From Nocardia sp. BMG51109 (lineage in GTDB: Bacteria; Actinomycetota; Actinomycetes; Mycobacteriales; Mycobacteriaceae): a stretch of 64,000 nucleotides of DNA. The position numbers and the translations under genes were made by a program. The notes under the pieces are model-generated. The model did not search any database, was not told the origin of the DNA, and saw nothing but the letters and a program-made list of their open reading frames with translations. This document shows, in pieces, positions 29,158 to 38,413 of this stretch (position 1 is its first letter; the number at the start of each line of letters is the position of its first letter). The stretch is taken from assembly GCF_000526215.1 (NCBI RefSeq), contig NZ_JAFQ01000004.1:4960001-5024000 (forward strand). Reading direction: 5' to 3'.

Positions 29158-30054
29158 TCAGGCCACCGGCGCGAATGAGGCCGAGTTGTCCCAGGTCTCC
29201 TGGCGCAGGAGGTCGAGCAGGGCCGTCTCCGCCGGGCCGGAGTCGTGCCGGAGCACGGCGATGACGGGCTGGGTCACGACGGGGGACACCGGGCGCACGA
29301 GGTGCTCGTAGCCGTGGGGCACCGCGGAGGCCGGGACGAGTGTCACCCCCAGTCCGTGGGCGGCCCAGCGCACGGCCGTCGCCGTCTGGGATACGCGGGC
29401 GGCCGTGATCGGGGTCAGTGCGTTGTGCCGCAACACCTCCAGCAGCACGGCGTCGAGCGCGCTGTCGCGGTCGAACCGCACCCACGGCTCGCCCGCCAGC
29501 TCGCGCAGGTCGACGCGGTCCGTCGCGAGCTGCCGGTGCCCGGCGCCCAGCACCACGACGAACTCCTCGTCGCCGAGGTGGTGGGCGTCGTCGGGGGACC
29601 GGTCGCATGCCGCCATCAGGGCGAGATCCAGTACGCCCTGGCGACACAGGCGGTCCAGCTCGGCGGAGCTGGGCTCCTCGAAGACGGTGACCTCGAGCCG
29701 AGGGAAGCGGCGGCGCAACGCGCTCAGCGCGCCCGGCAGCTGCCGCGTGCCGAAACCCATCTGCGCCGCGACCAGCAGCTCGCCCACCAGTTCCTCGGCG
29801 CCGGCGCGGGCCGTCGCCCGCGCCCGCCGCGCCGCGCTCACCGCGACCTCCGCCTCCCGCAGGAACGCGCGCCCGACCACGGTCGGCACCAGCCCGGTCG
29901 GCGTGCGGGCGAACAGCTGTACGCCGAGTTCCCGCTCCAGGCCGCGGATCTGCTGCGACATCGACGGTTGCGCCACGTGCAGCAGTTCCGCCGCCGCCGT
30001 CACCGAGCCCGCCTCGGCGACAGCCAGGGCGTACTCGTACTGGCGAAGGGTCAT
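29158..30054 (-). CDS. LysR-family transcriptional regulator
   Basis: A 298-residue LysR-type regulator. The winged helix-turn-helix is at residues 1-60 (MTLRQYEYALAVAEAGSVTA, then LLHVAQPSMSQQIRGLEREL), followed by a periplasmic-binding-protein-like effector domain with GFGTRQLPGALSALRRRFP, DLALMAA and AAHGLGVTLVPASAV. ATG 30054 is the conserved LysR start; 16 codons upstream in frame have no counterpart in the family. It is convergent with the SDR pair, with a 69-base gap. LysR regulators usually control a divergent gene, but the 595 bases upstream of it hold no recognisable one. Confidence 0.9.
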   Translation of the reverse strand: MTLRQYEYALAVAEAGSVTAAAELLHVAQPSMSQQIRGLERELGVQLFARTPTGLVPTVVGRAFLREAEVAVSAARRARATARAGAEELVGELLVAAQMGFGTRQLPGALSALRRRFPRLEVTVFEEPSSAELDRLCRQGVLDLALMAACDRSPDDAHHLGDEEFVVVLGAGHRQLATDRVDLRELAGEPWVRFDRDSALDAVLLEVLRHNALTPITAARVSQTATAVRWAAHGLGVTLVPASAVPHGYEHLVRPVSPVVTQPVIAVLRHDSGPAETALLDLLRQETWDNSASFAPVA

Positions 30055-30650
30055 CTGTTTCCGTCCCTGTCCGGCGGACCGCGGTCCACCCGTTGTCGTC
30101 ACGGCCGGTTCTACTCCCCGGAAGCAACGCGGCCGCTGGCCGGGGAGATTCCCGTCCCCTCAGGACCTGCCTGCCGACGATGCCCACAACAGCTCCGAGA
30201 ACCATGCGGCCTCAGGATCATCGGCCGCACCCCGCCGAGGCATGATCGCCGAGCCTGTCCGCCGCGTGCCGGAACGGGAGGTACGGCGGCTGTGTGTGGT
30301 CGGAGGCCCCGTCGGTTGTGCCGGACAACCGTGCACGCACCTGCCCCGGAAGCCCCGCCCGCCGATCCGTACGGAGGGCGCATCCGCAGTTCGGGTGGAT
30401 CGATGTCGTTCATCGCACCCGCTTTCGGTTCAGCCTTCGTAGCGAGGTCCTGTCGATAGTGCCGGGCTGCTGTCGGTCGTGCTGGAAGCGGAGGCTCTGT
30501 CTGCCGCGCGCCGGAACGGAAATCCTCTCCGCTACACCCGAGCAGAATTCCGGGACAGCCGGGCGCCGCGCGGTCCAGCGGCATATCGCCGCCGCAGCAG
30601 CCGTCCGGCGTTGCCGACCCATCGGGCAACACGCCGAATCTCGTTGCCGG
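30055..30650. other. Gene-free region upstream of LysR
   Basis: About 595 bases between the LysR start and the stop of DoxX. Only shadow-like frames with Arg/Pro bias are present on both strands. A divergent target gene expected for a LysR regulator may have been lost here. No repeat or RNA gene was recognised. Confidence 0.4.
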
Positions 30651-31031
30651 TCAGGCGAAACGGCCGATTGCCACGAGCACGGCGATAACGAACAGGACGA
30701 CATTGGACAGCGAGCGGGCGTACTCGCCGCGCCGCAGGTGCGTGGCGAAGCCGCCGACCATCACCAGCGCCAGCCCGACGGCCGCGATCGGGGTGGGCAC
30801 CTCGGCAATGCCTGTCGCCCAAGGCAATACCACTCCGCCGCCGAGCACCTCGACCGCCCCGATGCCGATCACCGCCCGTTGGGACAGGTCGTCGACCCAC
30901 GGCATCGGGTCGCGCAGCTTGTCCTTGGGGAGGGCGGCCTTGGTGAGGCCGCCGAGGATGAAGGACGCGGCGAGGACGATCTGCCCCGTCTCGCCTGAAC
31001 CGGCGGCGAATTCGCGCGGACGTTGCGCCAT
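30651..31031 (-). CDS. DoxX-family membrane protein
   Basis: A 126-residue protein with four hydrophobic segments (IVLAASFILGGLTKAALP, AVIGIGAVEVLGGGVVLPWA, PIAAVGLALVMVGGFATH, NVVLFVIAVLVAIGRFA), the topology of DoxX/DoxD-like proteins. Mycobacterial DoxX takes part in a membrane-bound redox complex; most relatives are uncharacterised. The loop between helices 3 and 4 (HLRRGEYARS) is typical of the family. It is divergent from the zinc-peptidase lipoprotein gene with about 108 bases between the starts. Confidence 0.82.
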   Translation of the reverse strand: MAQRPREFAAGSGETGQIVLAASFILGGLTKAALPKDKLRDPMPWVDDLSQRAVIGIGAVEVLGGGVVLPWATGIAEVPTPIAAVGLALVMVGGFATHLRRGEYARSLSNVVLFVIAVLVAIGRFA

Positions 31032-31139
31032 CGGCCCCGGATGAGATTACGATGTGGGCGCTCGGAGACGGGGGGACCGCTGGCGCGGATCCGGATCGGT
31101 CCGGGTGAGACACAGCGGTATTCGGGGAGGCGAAACAAG

Positions 31140-32591
31140 TTGATACGACATTCACGGCTGCGGTTCGCGGCGCTGGCGGGACTGCTGGTGCTCGGCCTGG
31201 CAGCGGCCGGCTGCGGCGGCGAGCCGGGCAGTCCGACGGTGCAGAAGGCCGCGGCGACCGATCCCGGCAATCCGTGGGCGCTGGCGGGTGCGACGCAGGG
31301 TAGCGGCCCCAGCGGCCCGCGCGCGGGAGTTCCGGACGGACCGCTGCGCGCCGAGAACGGTGACGGCGGCGAGATGGACCGGCTGGCGCTGAATGCGCTG
31401 GCGGACCTGCAGGACTACTGGGGCGTCGAGTACTCGAAGTTCTTCAAGGGCACGTTCCAGCCGGTGGACCGGTTCATCTCGTGGGACGCCCGCGCTCCCC
31501 AGGATCAGGCGGTCAGTTTCTGCAAGTCGTCGACCTACCGCATGGTCAACGCCGCCTACTGCAAGCTGGACAAGACGATCGGCTGGGACCGGGGCAAGCT
31601 GCTGCCGCTGGTCACCGACAAGTACGGCCCGATGGCGGTGGTGATGGTGCTCGCTCACGAATACGGGCACTCGCTGCAGAGTCAGGCCCGGCTCAACGGG
31701 TTCTTCACCCCGGAACTCGTGCTGGAGCAGCAGGCGGACTGCTTCGCCGGGGTGTTCCTGCGCCATGCGGCAGAGGGCAATTCGGCGCATTTCACCCTCG
31801 ACACCACCAAGGGCCTCAACGGCGTGCTGGGCGCGACGGTGGCCGTGCGCGACCACGATCCGGAGGGGAAGAACAACTCGCACGGTTCGGCGTTCGAGCG
31901 GGTGACCGCGGTGCAGCTCGGCTGGCAGGAAGGCACGGAGAGCTGTAAGACCATCGACCGCAAGGAGATCAAGCAGCGCCGCGGCGGGCTGCCCGACAGC
32001 TTCGAGGAGGGCGACAAGGAGAACCAGCTCCCGGTCGATCAGCCGTCGCTCGATACGGTCGCTCAGGCGCTGGGCCGGATCTACCCGGTGCCGCAGCCGC
32101 CTCGCTACGACTACTCCGGCGTCGCCGCGGCCTGTCCGAAGAATGCCGCGGCCGAACCGGTGTCGTACTGCCCGGCGAAGAACACGATCGGCACCGACGT
32201 GCCGCGGTTGTCGGGCCGGGCGAATGTGTCCGGTGCGGACGAGCCGCTGTCGGCCATGGTGGCGGGCAACTACGACGCCTTCCTGGTGTTCATCTCGCGG
32301 TATGCGCTGGCGGTGGAGAAGGACCGCAACATGCCGCTGTCCGGTCCGGAAACGGCGGGCCTGCGCACGGCGTGCCTGTCGGGGGTGATCACCACCAAGC
32401 TCAGCGATCCGAACAGCGATCCGCGGCTGACCTCCGGTGATCTCGACTCGGCCGTCTCCGGCCTGCTGTCGGACGGTCTCGCGGCCGCCGACGTGGACGG
32501 CAAGGTGGTACCGAGCGGCTACGAGCGGCTGGAGGCGTTCCGGACCGGTGTGCTCGACGGCGAGGGCGCCTGCCTGTCGTCCTACAAATAG
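31140..32591 (+). CDS. Neutral zinc metallopeptidase lipoprotein
   Basis: A 483-residue exported protein. TTG 31140 was chosen because a perfect GGGGAGG lies nine bases before it and a lipoprotein signal follows at once: basic LIRHSRLR, a hydrophobic core and the lipobox LAAAGC. The catalytic motif HEYGHSLQSQ (HExxH-type) is near residue 173, and the third ligand is likely in ELVLEQQADCFAGV, as in the putative neutral zinc metallopeptidase family (YpfJ-like). Pairs of cysteines in the C-terminal half suggest disulfides outside the cell. It probably acts at the cell surface on an unknown protein or peptide. Confidence 0.88.
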   Translation: MIRHSRLRFAALAGLLVLGLAAAGCGGEPGSPTVQKAAATDPGNPWALAGATQGSGPSGPRAGVPDGPLRAENGDGGEMDRLALNALADLQDYWGVEYSKFFKGTFQPVDRFISWDARAPQDQAVSFCKSSTYRMVNAAYCKLDKTIGWDRGKLLPLVTDKYGPMAVVMVLAHEYGHSLQSQARLNGFFTPELVLEQQADCFAGVFLRHAAEGNSAHFTLDTTKGLNGVLGATVAVRDHDPEGKNNSHGSAFERVTAVQLGWQEGTESCKTIDRKEIKQRRGGLPDSFEEGDKENQLPVDQPSLDTVAQALGRIYPVPQPPRYDYSGVAAACPKNAAAEPVSYCPAKNTIGTDVPRLSGRANVSGADEPLSAMVAGNYDAFLVFISRYALAVEKDRNMPLSGPETAGLRTACLSGVITTKLSDPNSDPRLTSGDLDSAVSGLLSDGLAAADVDGKVVPSGYERLEAFRTGVLDGEGACLSSYK

Positions 32592-32642
32592 TCGGTAGAT
32601 CCATATTCCGGCGACATCCGGGATTAACCCGGACGGCCGAGG

Positions 32643-33593
32643 ATGGGCATCGTGATCACCCTGGGCCCAGGGGCGGCCGGTGGCGCGCTCGCGCTGCTGG
32701 CCGCCCTGCTGTTCGCGGTGGCGGCGGCGTTACAGCAGAGCAGCGCCCGCAGTGCGGCGCTGGCGCGGGGCGAGTCCGGGACCCTGGCGGTGCTCGGGAT
32801 CGCCCGCACCCTGCTCACCGGGCGGCGGTGGCTGGTGGGGCAGGGGCTCAGCGTCGCCGGGTTCGTCTGTCACGCCGCGGCCCTGCGGTACGGGGCGATC
32901 TCGACGGTGCAGGCGTTGCTGGTGGTGCAGTTGCTGTTCGCGCTGCCGCTGGCGGCCCGGCGGCGCCGGACCCGGCTGCTGCGCCGGGACTGGGCGGGCA
33001 CGGTCGCGGTGTGTGCCGGGCTGGTACTGCTTGTCGCCCAGGGGACCCCGCACGGATCGGTGCGCCTGGAGCGGCTTCCGATCGCGGGGTGCGCGGTGCT
33101 CGGGGCGGTCGTCGTCCTGTTGGTCCTGGGGCGCATGACCGGTGGGGCGCAACTGCGTTCGGCACTGACCGCGATGGCCGCCGGATGTTGTTTCGCCACA
33201 ACCGCTGTGCTGGTCACGGTGGCGACACCCGTCCTGCCGCAGCTGCACTGGGCCTGGCTCGGAGTACCACTGACCACTGTCGTCGGCGGCGTCCTCACCC
33301 AGGAGGCGTTCGCCCGCGGCTCGCTCCCCACCGCCCTGACCACGATGACCATCACCGACCCGGCCCTGAGCTACATAGCGGGTCTCACCCTGTTCGTCAC
33401 CACCGCCGCGCAGCCGCATCCGGCCGGGGTGGTCGCGGCCGCCGCGGTCGTGGTCGGCGGGGTTGTGCTGCTGGCGAACTCGCCCACGCTGCACGACGAG
33501 CGGGATCTGCGGGAACCGGCCGTCGTGGACGCGTGCACGGGAGTCGTTGCCGCGCAGGACAGCCGACCGGGCGAGCCCTCGGCCGGACCGTAG
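32643..33593 (+). CDS. DMT-type multispanning membrane protein
   Basis: A 316-residue protein with about nine hydrophobic helices, beginning GGALALLAALLFAVAAALQQ. The pattern, including LRYGAISTVQALLVVQLLFA and the repeat-like second half LTTMTITDPALSYIAGLTLF, resembles DMT-superfamily carriers and NIPA-like magnesium transporters; actinobacterial members are simply called DMT family proteins. The C-terminal 45 residues are hydrophilic. It follows the metallopeptidase gene by 51 bases and may be on the same mRNA. The substrate is unknown. Confidence 0.78.
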   Translation: MGIVITLGPGAAGGALALLAALLFAVAAALQQSSARSAALARGESGTLAVLGIARTLLTGRRWLVGQGLSVAGFVCHAAALRYGAISTVQALLVVQLLFALPLAARRRRTRLLRRDWAGTVAVCAGLVLLVAQGTPHGSVRLERLPIAGCAVLGAVVVLLVLGRMTGGAQLRSALTAMAAGCCFATTAVLVTVATPVLPQLHWAWLGVPLTTVVGGVLTQEAFARGSLPTALTTMTITDPALSYIAGLTLFVTTAAQPHPAGVVAAAAVVVGGVVLLANSPTLHDERDLREPAVVDACTGVVAAQDSRPGEPSAGP

Positions 33594-33714
33594 CTCCAGC
33601 ACGACGGCGGCGCCGGCGGGATTGCCGGTGGCGGGCAGTTGCGGGCGTTCCGGCCGGAAGGCCATCGCTACGGTGCTCGGGGACCGGGCGGCTGTGGCGA
33701 CGATCACGGCATGT

Positions 33715-34824
33715 TCACGCCGAGCGCAGGGCGGGCTCGAAATCGGCGTACAGCCTGAGCATTTCGGTGACCGTCCGCGACCAGGGGAAGCGTTCGGCGG
33801 TGTGCCGGGCGGCGCCGCGGCGGGTTTCGGCGGGAAGCGCCAGCAGGGTGTGGACGGCGGCGGCGAGACCGGCCGGGCTGCCGTCGCAGGCGAGGCCCGA
33901 GCCCGGCGGGCCGAGCAGTTCGTGGGCGGCTCCGGCGCGCGGGACGACGACCGGGGTGCCGCACGCGAGGGCCTCGAGGACGGCGAGCCCGAAGGTCTCC
34001 GCGGGGGAGGGGCACAGCGCGATATCGGCGGCGGCGAGGGCGGCCGCGACGGCATGGCGGTCGGAGACGTGGCCGGCGAACCGCACGGGGAGATCGGCCG
34101 CCAGCTGTCCCAGGCCGTCGCGCAGCGGGCCGTCGCCGACCACGGTGAGTTCGGCGTCGACGGCGCCGTGCCGCAGCAGAGGGAGCGCCTCGATCGCGCG
34201 TTCCGGGTGTTTCTCCCGGGACAGGCGGCTGACCAGGATCAACCGGACGGGTCCGGATGCCGTGGCCGGAACATCCAGCGGGCGGAAGGTGTCCAGGTCG
34301 ACGCCCAGCGGAATGCGCGACACGTGGTCGGCGCCGATGCGCGCGAATTCGGCCCGCGCGAAGTCCGAGGTGACGACGATCCGGTCGACCCGGGTCGCCA
34401 GCCGGCGATTGGCCAGGTCGGCGGCGGTGATGAGCGGGAATCCGGGCGGTACGCGGGTGCGCAGGATGGCGTCGATGCGTTCGTGGGAGAACAGCACCAG
34501 CGGCACGCCGGCGCGGCGTGCCCACGGGGCCAGCCAGCGCATACTCAGCTTGTCGCTGCATTCCAGGACGTCCGGCCGCAGGCGCTCGAGCAGCGGCCGG
34601 GTGCGCCGCGCGGTGAGCACGTGGTAGCCCGCGGTACCGAAACGCAGCCCCCGCACCGTGATTCGCCGACCGGCGGGGGTGAGTTCGTCGGCGTCGGCCA
34701 GGCCCGGCACCACCAGCACGCGCTCGTGACCGGCGGCCAGATATCCGCGCCCGATCTCGTCGACACAGGTGCGCAGTCCGCCGGAAGCGGGGGTGTAGAA
34801 GTTGGCCAGCTGCACGATACGCAT
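33715..34824 (-). CDS. Family 4 glycosyltransferase (GT-B), mannosyltransferase-like
   Basis: A 369-residue retaining glycosyltransferase. The N-terminal domain begins MRIVQLANFYTPASGGLRTC, the acceptor-side loop that in PimA/MgtA-type enzymes binds the lipid or sugar acceptor. The donor domain has LVSRLSREKHPERAIEALP and the conserved SPAETFGLAVLEALACGTPV (ExxxxxxxE). The closest functional analogues known to me are mycobacterial PimB'/MgtA-like GDP-mannose-dependent alpha-mannosyltransferases of phosphoinositide or glucuronosyl lipids. Which acceptor is used cannot be decided. The ATG at 34824 is preceded by GGAGA. The deacetylase gene is upstream on the same strand. Confidence 0.86.
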   Translation of the reverse strand: MRIVQLANFYTPASGGLRTCVDEIGRGYLAAGHERVLVVPGLADADELTPAGRRITVRGLRFGTAGYHVLTARRTRPLLERLRPDVLECSDKLSMRWLAPWARRAGVPLVLFSHERIDAILRTRVPPGFPLITAADLANRRLATRVDRIVVTSDFARAEFARIGADHVSRIPLGVDLDTFRPLDVPATASGPVRLILVSRLSREKHPERAIEALPLLRHGAVDAELTVVGDGPLRDGLGQLAADLPVRFAGHVSDRHAVAAALAAADIALCPSPAETFGLAVLEALACGTPVVVPRAGAAHELLGPPGSGLACDGSPAGLAAAVHTLLALPAETRRGAARHTAERFPWSRTVTEMLRLYADFEPALRSA

Positions 34825-35146
34825 CAGCAGGTCTCCTCGTCGGGCACGGTGCGGCGATCTCCGGCGGGTACACCCACGGATATACCCATTGTCCGTGGCG
34901 CGGCAACGGGTGGTGTGCCGCCGGCCGTCGGTGTCGGGTCGAACGCGTCCGGCGCCGGGGACGGGCGCCCGGGTGTCGCCGGATCGTCTCGGCGTAGGCG
35001 GTGCCGACGCCACCGGGAAGCGCCGCCCCGACCGTGCGGACAGCGTTGCCGCGCAGGCACTGTGGATTCCCGGGTGACCGGCGATCCGGTGGTGGGTGTC
35101 CCGCCGGGCTCGTCCGGAATCGTGGTCGGGCGCCGGGTGCGGGGTT
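34825..35146. other. Intergenic region between deacetylase and glycosyltransferase genes
   Basis: About 320 bases, GC-rich, with no convincing open frame. It separates two genes on the same strand and may contain a promoter for the glycosyltransferase gene. No repeats or RNA features were recognised. Confidence 0.4.
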
Positions 35147-35872
35147 TCACCCGATTACCTCGGCGTAGGTGGTGGCGCGGGCGCCCGCGGACAGGGCCGA
35201 CTCGATCGCGCGCAGGGCGGTGTCGCGCAGGCGTGGGCGGTGCAGGTCGTCGGGATGCAGTGCGATGCGGACGAATCCGCCGCGCCGCGCGGTGCGGCGG
35301 GCCATGACGCGCATGAGTCCGGCCGCGGCGCTCTCGCCCCGGCCGGCCGGTCGCTGCGACAGCGCGAAGCCGCGAATTCGCCTGCCGGAGCGCAGGTCCC
35401 GCACGCCGAAGTGGTCGGTGGTATGGGTGAATCCCGCTCGGCACAGCTCCCGCTCGGCGGCCGGGGAGGCGAGCCAACCGGGCGGGGTGAAACCGGTGGT
35501 GGTCAGGCCCGACTCGTCCATGACCGCGATGGCCCGCCGCAGCCGGTCGGCGGTGGCGGCGGTGTCGAGGGCGGCGAATTCGGCGGCTCCCCGCGCCACG
35601 GCCGCGGCCACCACGCGGCGGGGTAGTGCGCCCTCGCGCGGCGCGCGGTGCTCCCAGCCGTGCAGCATGATCTCGTCACCGTGCGCGCGGCGTTCGCGCA
35701 GGAACGTTCCGTAGTCGGGGTCGTCGGCCAGGCCGGTGCCGCGCCACGGCCCGGGAATCACCAGGAGCGACACCGGGATCGCGAGCGCGTCGGCATCCGC
35801 GCACCAGCGTGCGGTCTCGGCGGCGGTCGCCGGAGCCACGTCATGGACACTCACCACCAGGCGTGCAGACAC
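35147..35872 (-). CDS. DUF2334 polysaccharide deacetylase-like protein
   Basis: A 241-residue protein of the carbohydrate esterase 4 fold, DUF2334 branch. It starts with LVVSVHDVAPAT (metal-binding HD), continues with DEIMLHGWEHRAP (H-x(2-3)-H) and TGFTPPGWLASPAAE, and ends with RIALHPDDLHRP, which supplies the last catalytic histidine. Members are predicted metal-dependent deacetylases of cell-wall or extracellular sugars. No signal peptide is present, so the protein may act in the cytoplasm on a glycolipid intermediate. Its location beside a glycosyltransferase supports a role in surface glycan or glycolipid assembly. Confidence 0.82.
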   Translation of the reverse strand: MSARLVVSVHDVAPATAAETARWCADADALAIPVSLLVIPGPWRGTGLADDPDYGTFLRERRAHGDEIMLHGWEHRAPREGALPRRVVAAAVARGAAEFAALDTAATADRLRRAIAVMDESGLTTTGFTPPGWLASPAAERELCRAGFTHTTDHFGVRDLRSGRRIRGFALSQRPAGRGESAAAGLMRVMARRTARRGGFVRIALHPDDLHRPRLRDTALRAIESALSAGARATTYAEVIG

Positions 35873-36056
35873 GCGCGCACGGTAACAGCGGCCGGTTGCG
35901 GTCAGCTGAACACCGTCGGTCGTAATGCGGACGGTTCGACACCGGTCGCCGCCGCAAGATCGTCGTCATCGTCGCTGGTCCCGTTCGCCTGCGGCTTGGA
36001 GCGAGCGCGGCGCCGGACGGCACCCGCACCTCGATCACACGTTCGGCGGTCGAGCG

Positions 36057-36893
36057 CTACGCGGCGAGGTGGTCGTCCAGCCAGCCGACCAGATCCGACA
36101 GCACGGTCTCTCGTTCGGGTTCGTTGAAAACCTCGTGGTAGAGGCCGGGGTAGCGCTCGACGGTCAGATCCTTCGCGCCCGCGCGCCGTTCGATGAGGTC
36201 GGCGCCCGCGGGCGCGGCAAGGGTGTCGGCGGTGCCGTGCAGCACGAGGGTCGGGACGGTGAGCCGGTCCAGGCGGGCCACGACGGTCTCGGTCGCCCGG
36301 AGGATCTCGGCGCCGGTGCGGGCGGGCAGCTTGCCGCGGAACACCAGCGGATCGGCGTCGTAGGCGCGCACCACCGCCGGATCGCGGCTGATCTGCGACG
36401 AGTCCAGTTGCAGCACACCGAGATTCGGTGTCCACCTACTCAACAGAGGAGCCAGCAGCCGCTGCACGGGAGTACCCGCCTCGATCGCCAGCGGCGGCGC
36501 CGACACCGCGATCCCGGCGACGTCCAACGGTGCGCGGGTGGCGAGGTACAGCGTGATCAGGCTGCCCATGCTGTGCGCGACGAGGAACCGGGGGATGTCC
36601 GGATACCGCCGCGACGCGATATCGAGCACGGCCGCGACATTGTCCGCGGCCGCATCCACCGATTCGATATTCGCCGTGCTGCCCGCGGACCTGCCGTGCC
36701 CGGTGTGATCGAGCGCGAACACGGCAAACCCGCTGTCCGCCAGCCGTTCCCCGGCATGCTCGTACCGCCCCGAATGCTCGGCGACCCCGTGCACGAGCGC
36801 CACCGCCCCGCGCACCTCGCCCTCGGGCAGCCACGCCCGCCAGAAGATCCGCCCACCCCGCCCGTCGAACTCGCCCGTCTCGCTCCGCGTCAT
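36057..36893 (-). CDS. Monoacylglycerol lipase-type alpha/beta hydrolase
   Basis: A 278-residue hydrolase matching the monoglyceride lipase family (M. tuberculosis Rv0183, similar length). Visible are WLPEGEVRGAVALVHGVAEH (oxyanion), FALDHTGHGRSAG, the nucleophile elbow FLVAHSMGSLITLYLA, LVLHGTADTLAAP with the acid and YPGLYHEVFNEPER with the histidine. The enzyme splits monoacylglycerols into fatty acid and glycerol. No signal peptide is present. The start is ATG 36893; a GTG directly before it is also possible. It ends 67 bases after the M20 peptidase's start-side neighbour begins, on the same strand as that peptidase, and could be co-transcribed. Confidence 0.92.
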   Translation of the reverse strand: MTRSETGEFDGRGGRIFWRAWLPEGEVRGAVALVHGVAEHSGRYEHAGERLADSGFAVFALDHTGHGRSAGSTANIESVDAAADNVAAVLDIASRRYPDIPRFLVAHSMGSLITLYLATRAPLDVAGIAVSAPPLAIEAGTPVQRLLAPLLSRWTPNLGVLQLDSSQISRDPAVVRAYDADPLVFRGKLPARTGAEILRATETVVARLDRLTVPTLVLHGTADTLAAPAGADLIERRAGAKDLTVERYPGLYHEVFNEPERETVLSDLVGWLDDHLAA

Positions 36894-36960
36894 CACCGCT
36901 CCGTCCGCCGCCTCGGTGCCGCCAGTCTCCCACGCGCCGGACCGGGCTGGTCGCGGCGGC

Positions 36961-38316
36961 TCAGTGGGTGGCGAAGTGGTCGATCAGCCGCCCGTTGAAC
37001 TCGATGAGCCGGGCGTAGTTGGCGCGGGACAGGCGCTCGTCGGTGCCGTGGATACGCCCGAGGTCGGCCTGGTCGAAGAGGACAGGGGCGAAGTTGCAGC
37101 GGGTCGCGGCGAGGCCGTCGTAGTAGCGGGAGTCGGTGGCGCCGGGGACGATTCCCGTCGTGATCACCGCCTCCGGCACCACGGCCCGGGTGATCCCGGC
37201 GACGACGTCGAACGCCGGGCCCGGACCGGTGGTCTCGGACGGCTCCGACGACGTGCCGACCAGGTGGATCGCGACCTCGTCGTCGCGCACCACCCGGCGG
37301 CAGTGCTCGAGCACCCCGGCCACCGAATCGCCGGGCAGGATACGGAAATTCACCAGGGCCTCGGCCGACTGCGGCAGCACGTTCGCCTTCACCCCGCCGC
37401 GGATGACCGTCGGCGCGGTGGTGGTGCGCACCATCGCCTCGGTCTGCGGCCGGGTCGCGAGCATCCGGGTGACGGCCGCACCCGCCGGCGAGAACAGCTT
37501 CAGCGCGGCGCGGGGCGGCCCCGACAGCGCCGGCCGGACGCGATCGAGCATGTCCGCGGTCAGCGCCGTCATGCGCAGCGGCATCGGCTTGTCCTGCAGC
37601 CGCGCCACCGCCCGCGCGATCCGTCCGACCGCGGTCTGCCGCCCCGGCATGGAGGAATGCCCGCCGACATCGGTCACCGCCAAACGCACCGTGGCCCAGC
37701 CCTTCTCGCCGAGCATGAGGAAGGCGGCGGGTTTCCGCAGTCCGCCCGCGACACCGGCGGTGATCACCCCGCCCTCGTCGAGCAGCAGATCCGCGCGCAC
37801 GTCGAGCGAGCGCAGACGCGCGGCCATGCGCGCGGCGCCGGAGCGCCCGAACGCCTCCTCGTCGTGCCCGAAGGCGAGAAATACCGTGCGGCGCGGGCGT
37901 TTTCCGGCCGCCAGCGCCGCCTCGACGGCCTCCAGGATCGCCATCACCCGGCTCTTGTCGTCGATCGCGCCGCGGCCCCAGACGAATTCGTCGTCGACCA
38001 CTCCGGCGAACGGCGGATGGGTCCACCGCCGCTCGTCGTCGACGGGCACGACATCCATGTGCGCCAGCAGGATCGCTGCCGTGCCGGGCTCGGCGCCGGG
38101 CCAGCGATACAGGCGGCTGTGCCCGAACCGCTCGAGTTCCAGCTCGCCGTGCACCAGCGGGAAACACTGCTCGAGGTGCGCGGCGAGCCGGTCGAACTCG
38201 GCGTCGGCCGGGTCGTCGCCGGTATCGGACGAGACGGTCACACAGCGCAGCGCCGCGGCCAGCCGCTCGGCTGTCCGGTCGTCGACGCCGGTCGCGACGT
38301 GGGTGCTGCTGGTCAT
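36961..38316 (-). CDS. M20-family metallopeptidase
   Basis: A 451-residue metal-dependent amidohydrolase of peptidase family M20 (carboxypeptidase S/PM20D1-like). The first metal ligand is in LLAHMDVVPVDDE, the bridging aspartate in WGRGAIDDKS, the catalytic glutamates in FLAFGHDEEAFG, and the dimerisation-domain histidine in DVGGHSSMPGR; the last ligand histidine is near FDQADLGRIHGTDER. Substrates of this group include dipeptides and N-acyl amino acids. There is no signal peptide. The monoacylglycerol lipase gene follows on the same strand. Confidence 0.92.
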   Translation of the reverse strand: MTSSTHVATGVDDRTAERLAAALRCVTVSSDTGDDPADAEFDRLAAHLEQCFPLVHGELELERFGHSRLYRWPGAEPGTAAILLAHMDVVPVDDERRWTHPPFAGVVDDEFVWGRGAIDDKSRVMAILEAVEAALAAGKRPRRTVFLAFGHDEEAFGRSGAARMAARLRSLDVRADLLLDEGGVITAGVAGGLRKPAAFLMLGEKGWATVRLAVTDVGGHSSMPGRQTAVGRIARAVARLQDKPMPLRMTALTADMLDRVRPALSGPPRAALKLFSPAGAAVTRMLATRPQTEAMVRTTTAPTVIRGGVKANVLPQSAEALVNFRILPGDSVAGVLEHCRRVVRDDEVAIHLVGTSSEPSETTGPGPAFDVVAGITRAVVPEAVITTGIVPGATDSRYYDGLAATRCNFAPVLFDQADLGRIHGTDERLSRANYARLIEFNGRLIDHFATH

Positions 38317-38413
38317 CGGTCACCACCACACGGGGAGCGGAGAACGGTCACCGTTGTATTGTTCAGCACTTCCGGGCCGCGCGCTGGGAAGCCCGGCCGC
38401 GTGCTGGGCGGCC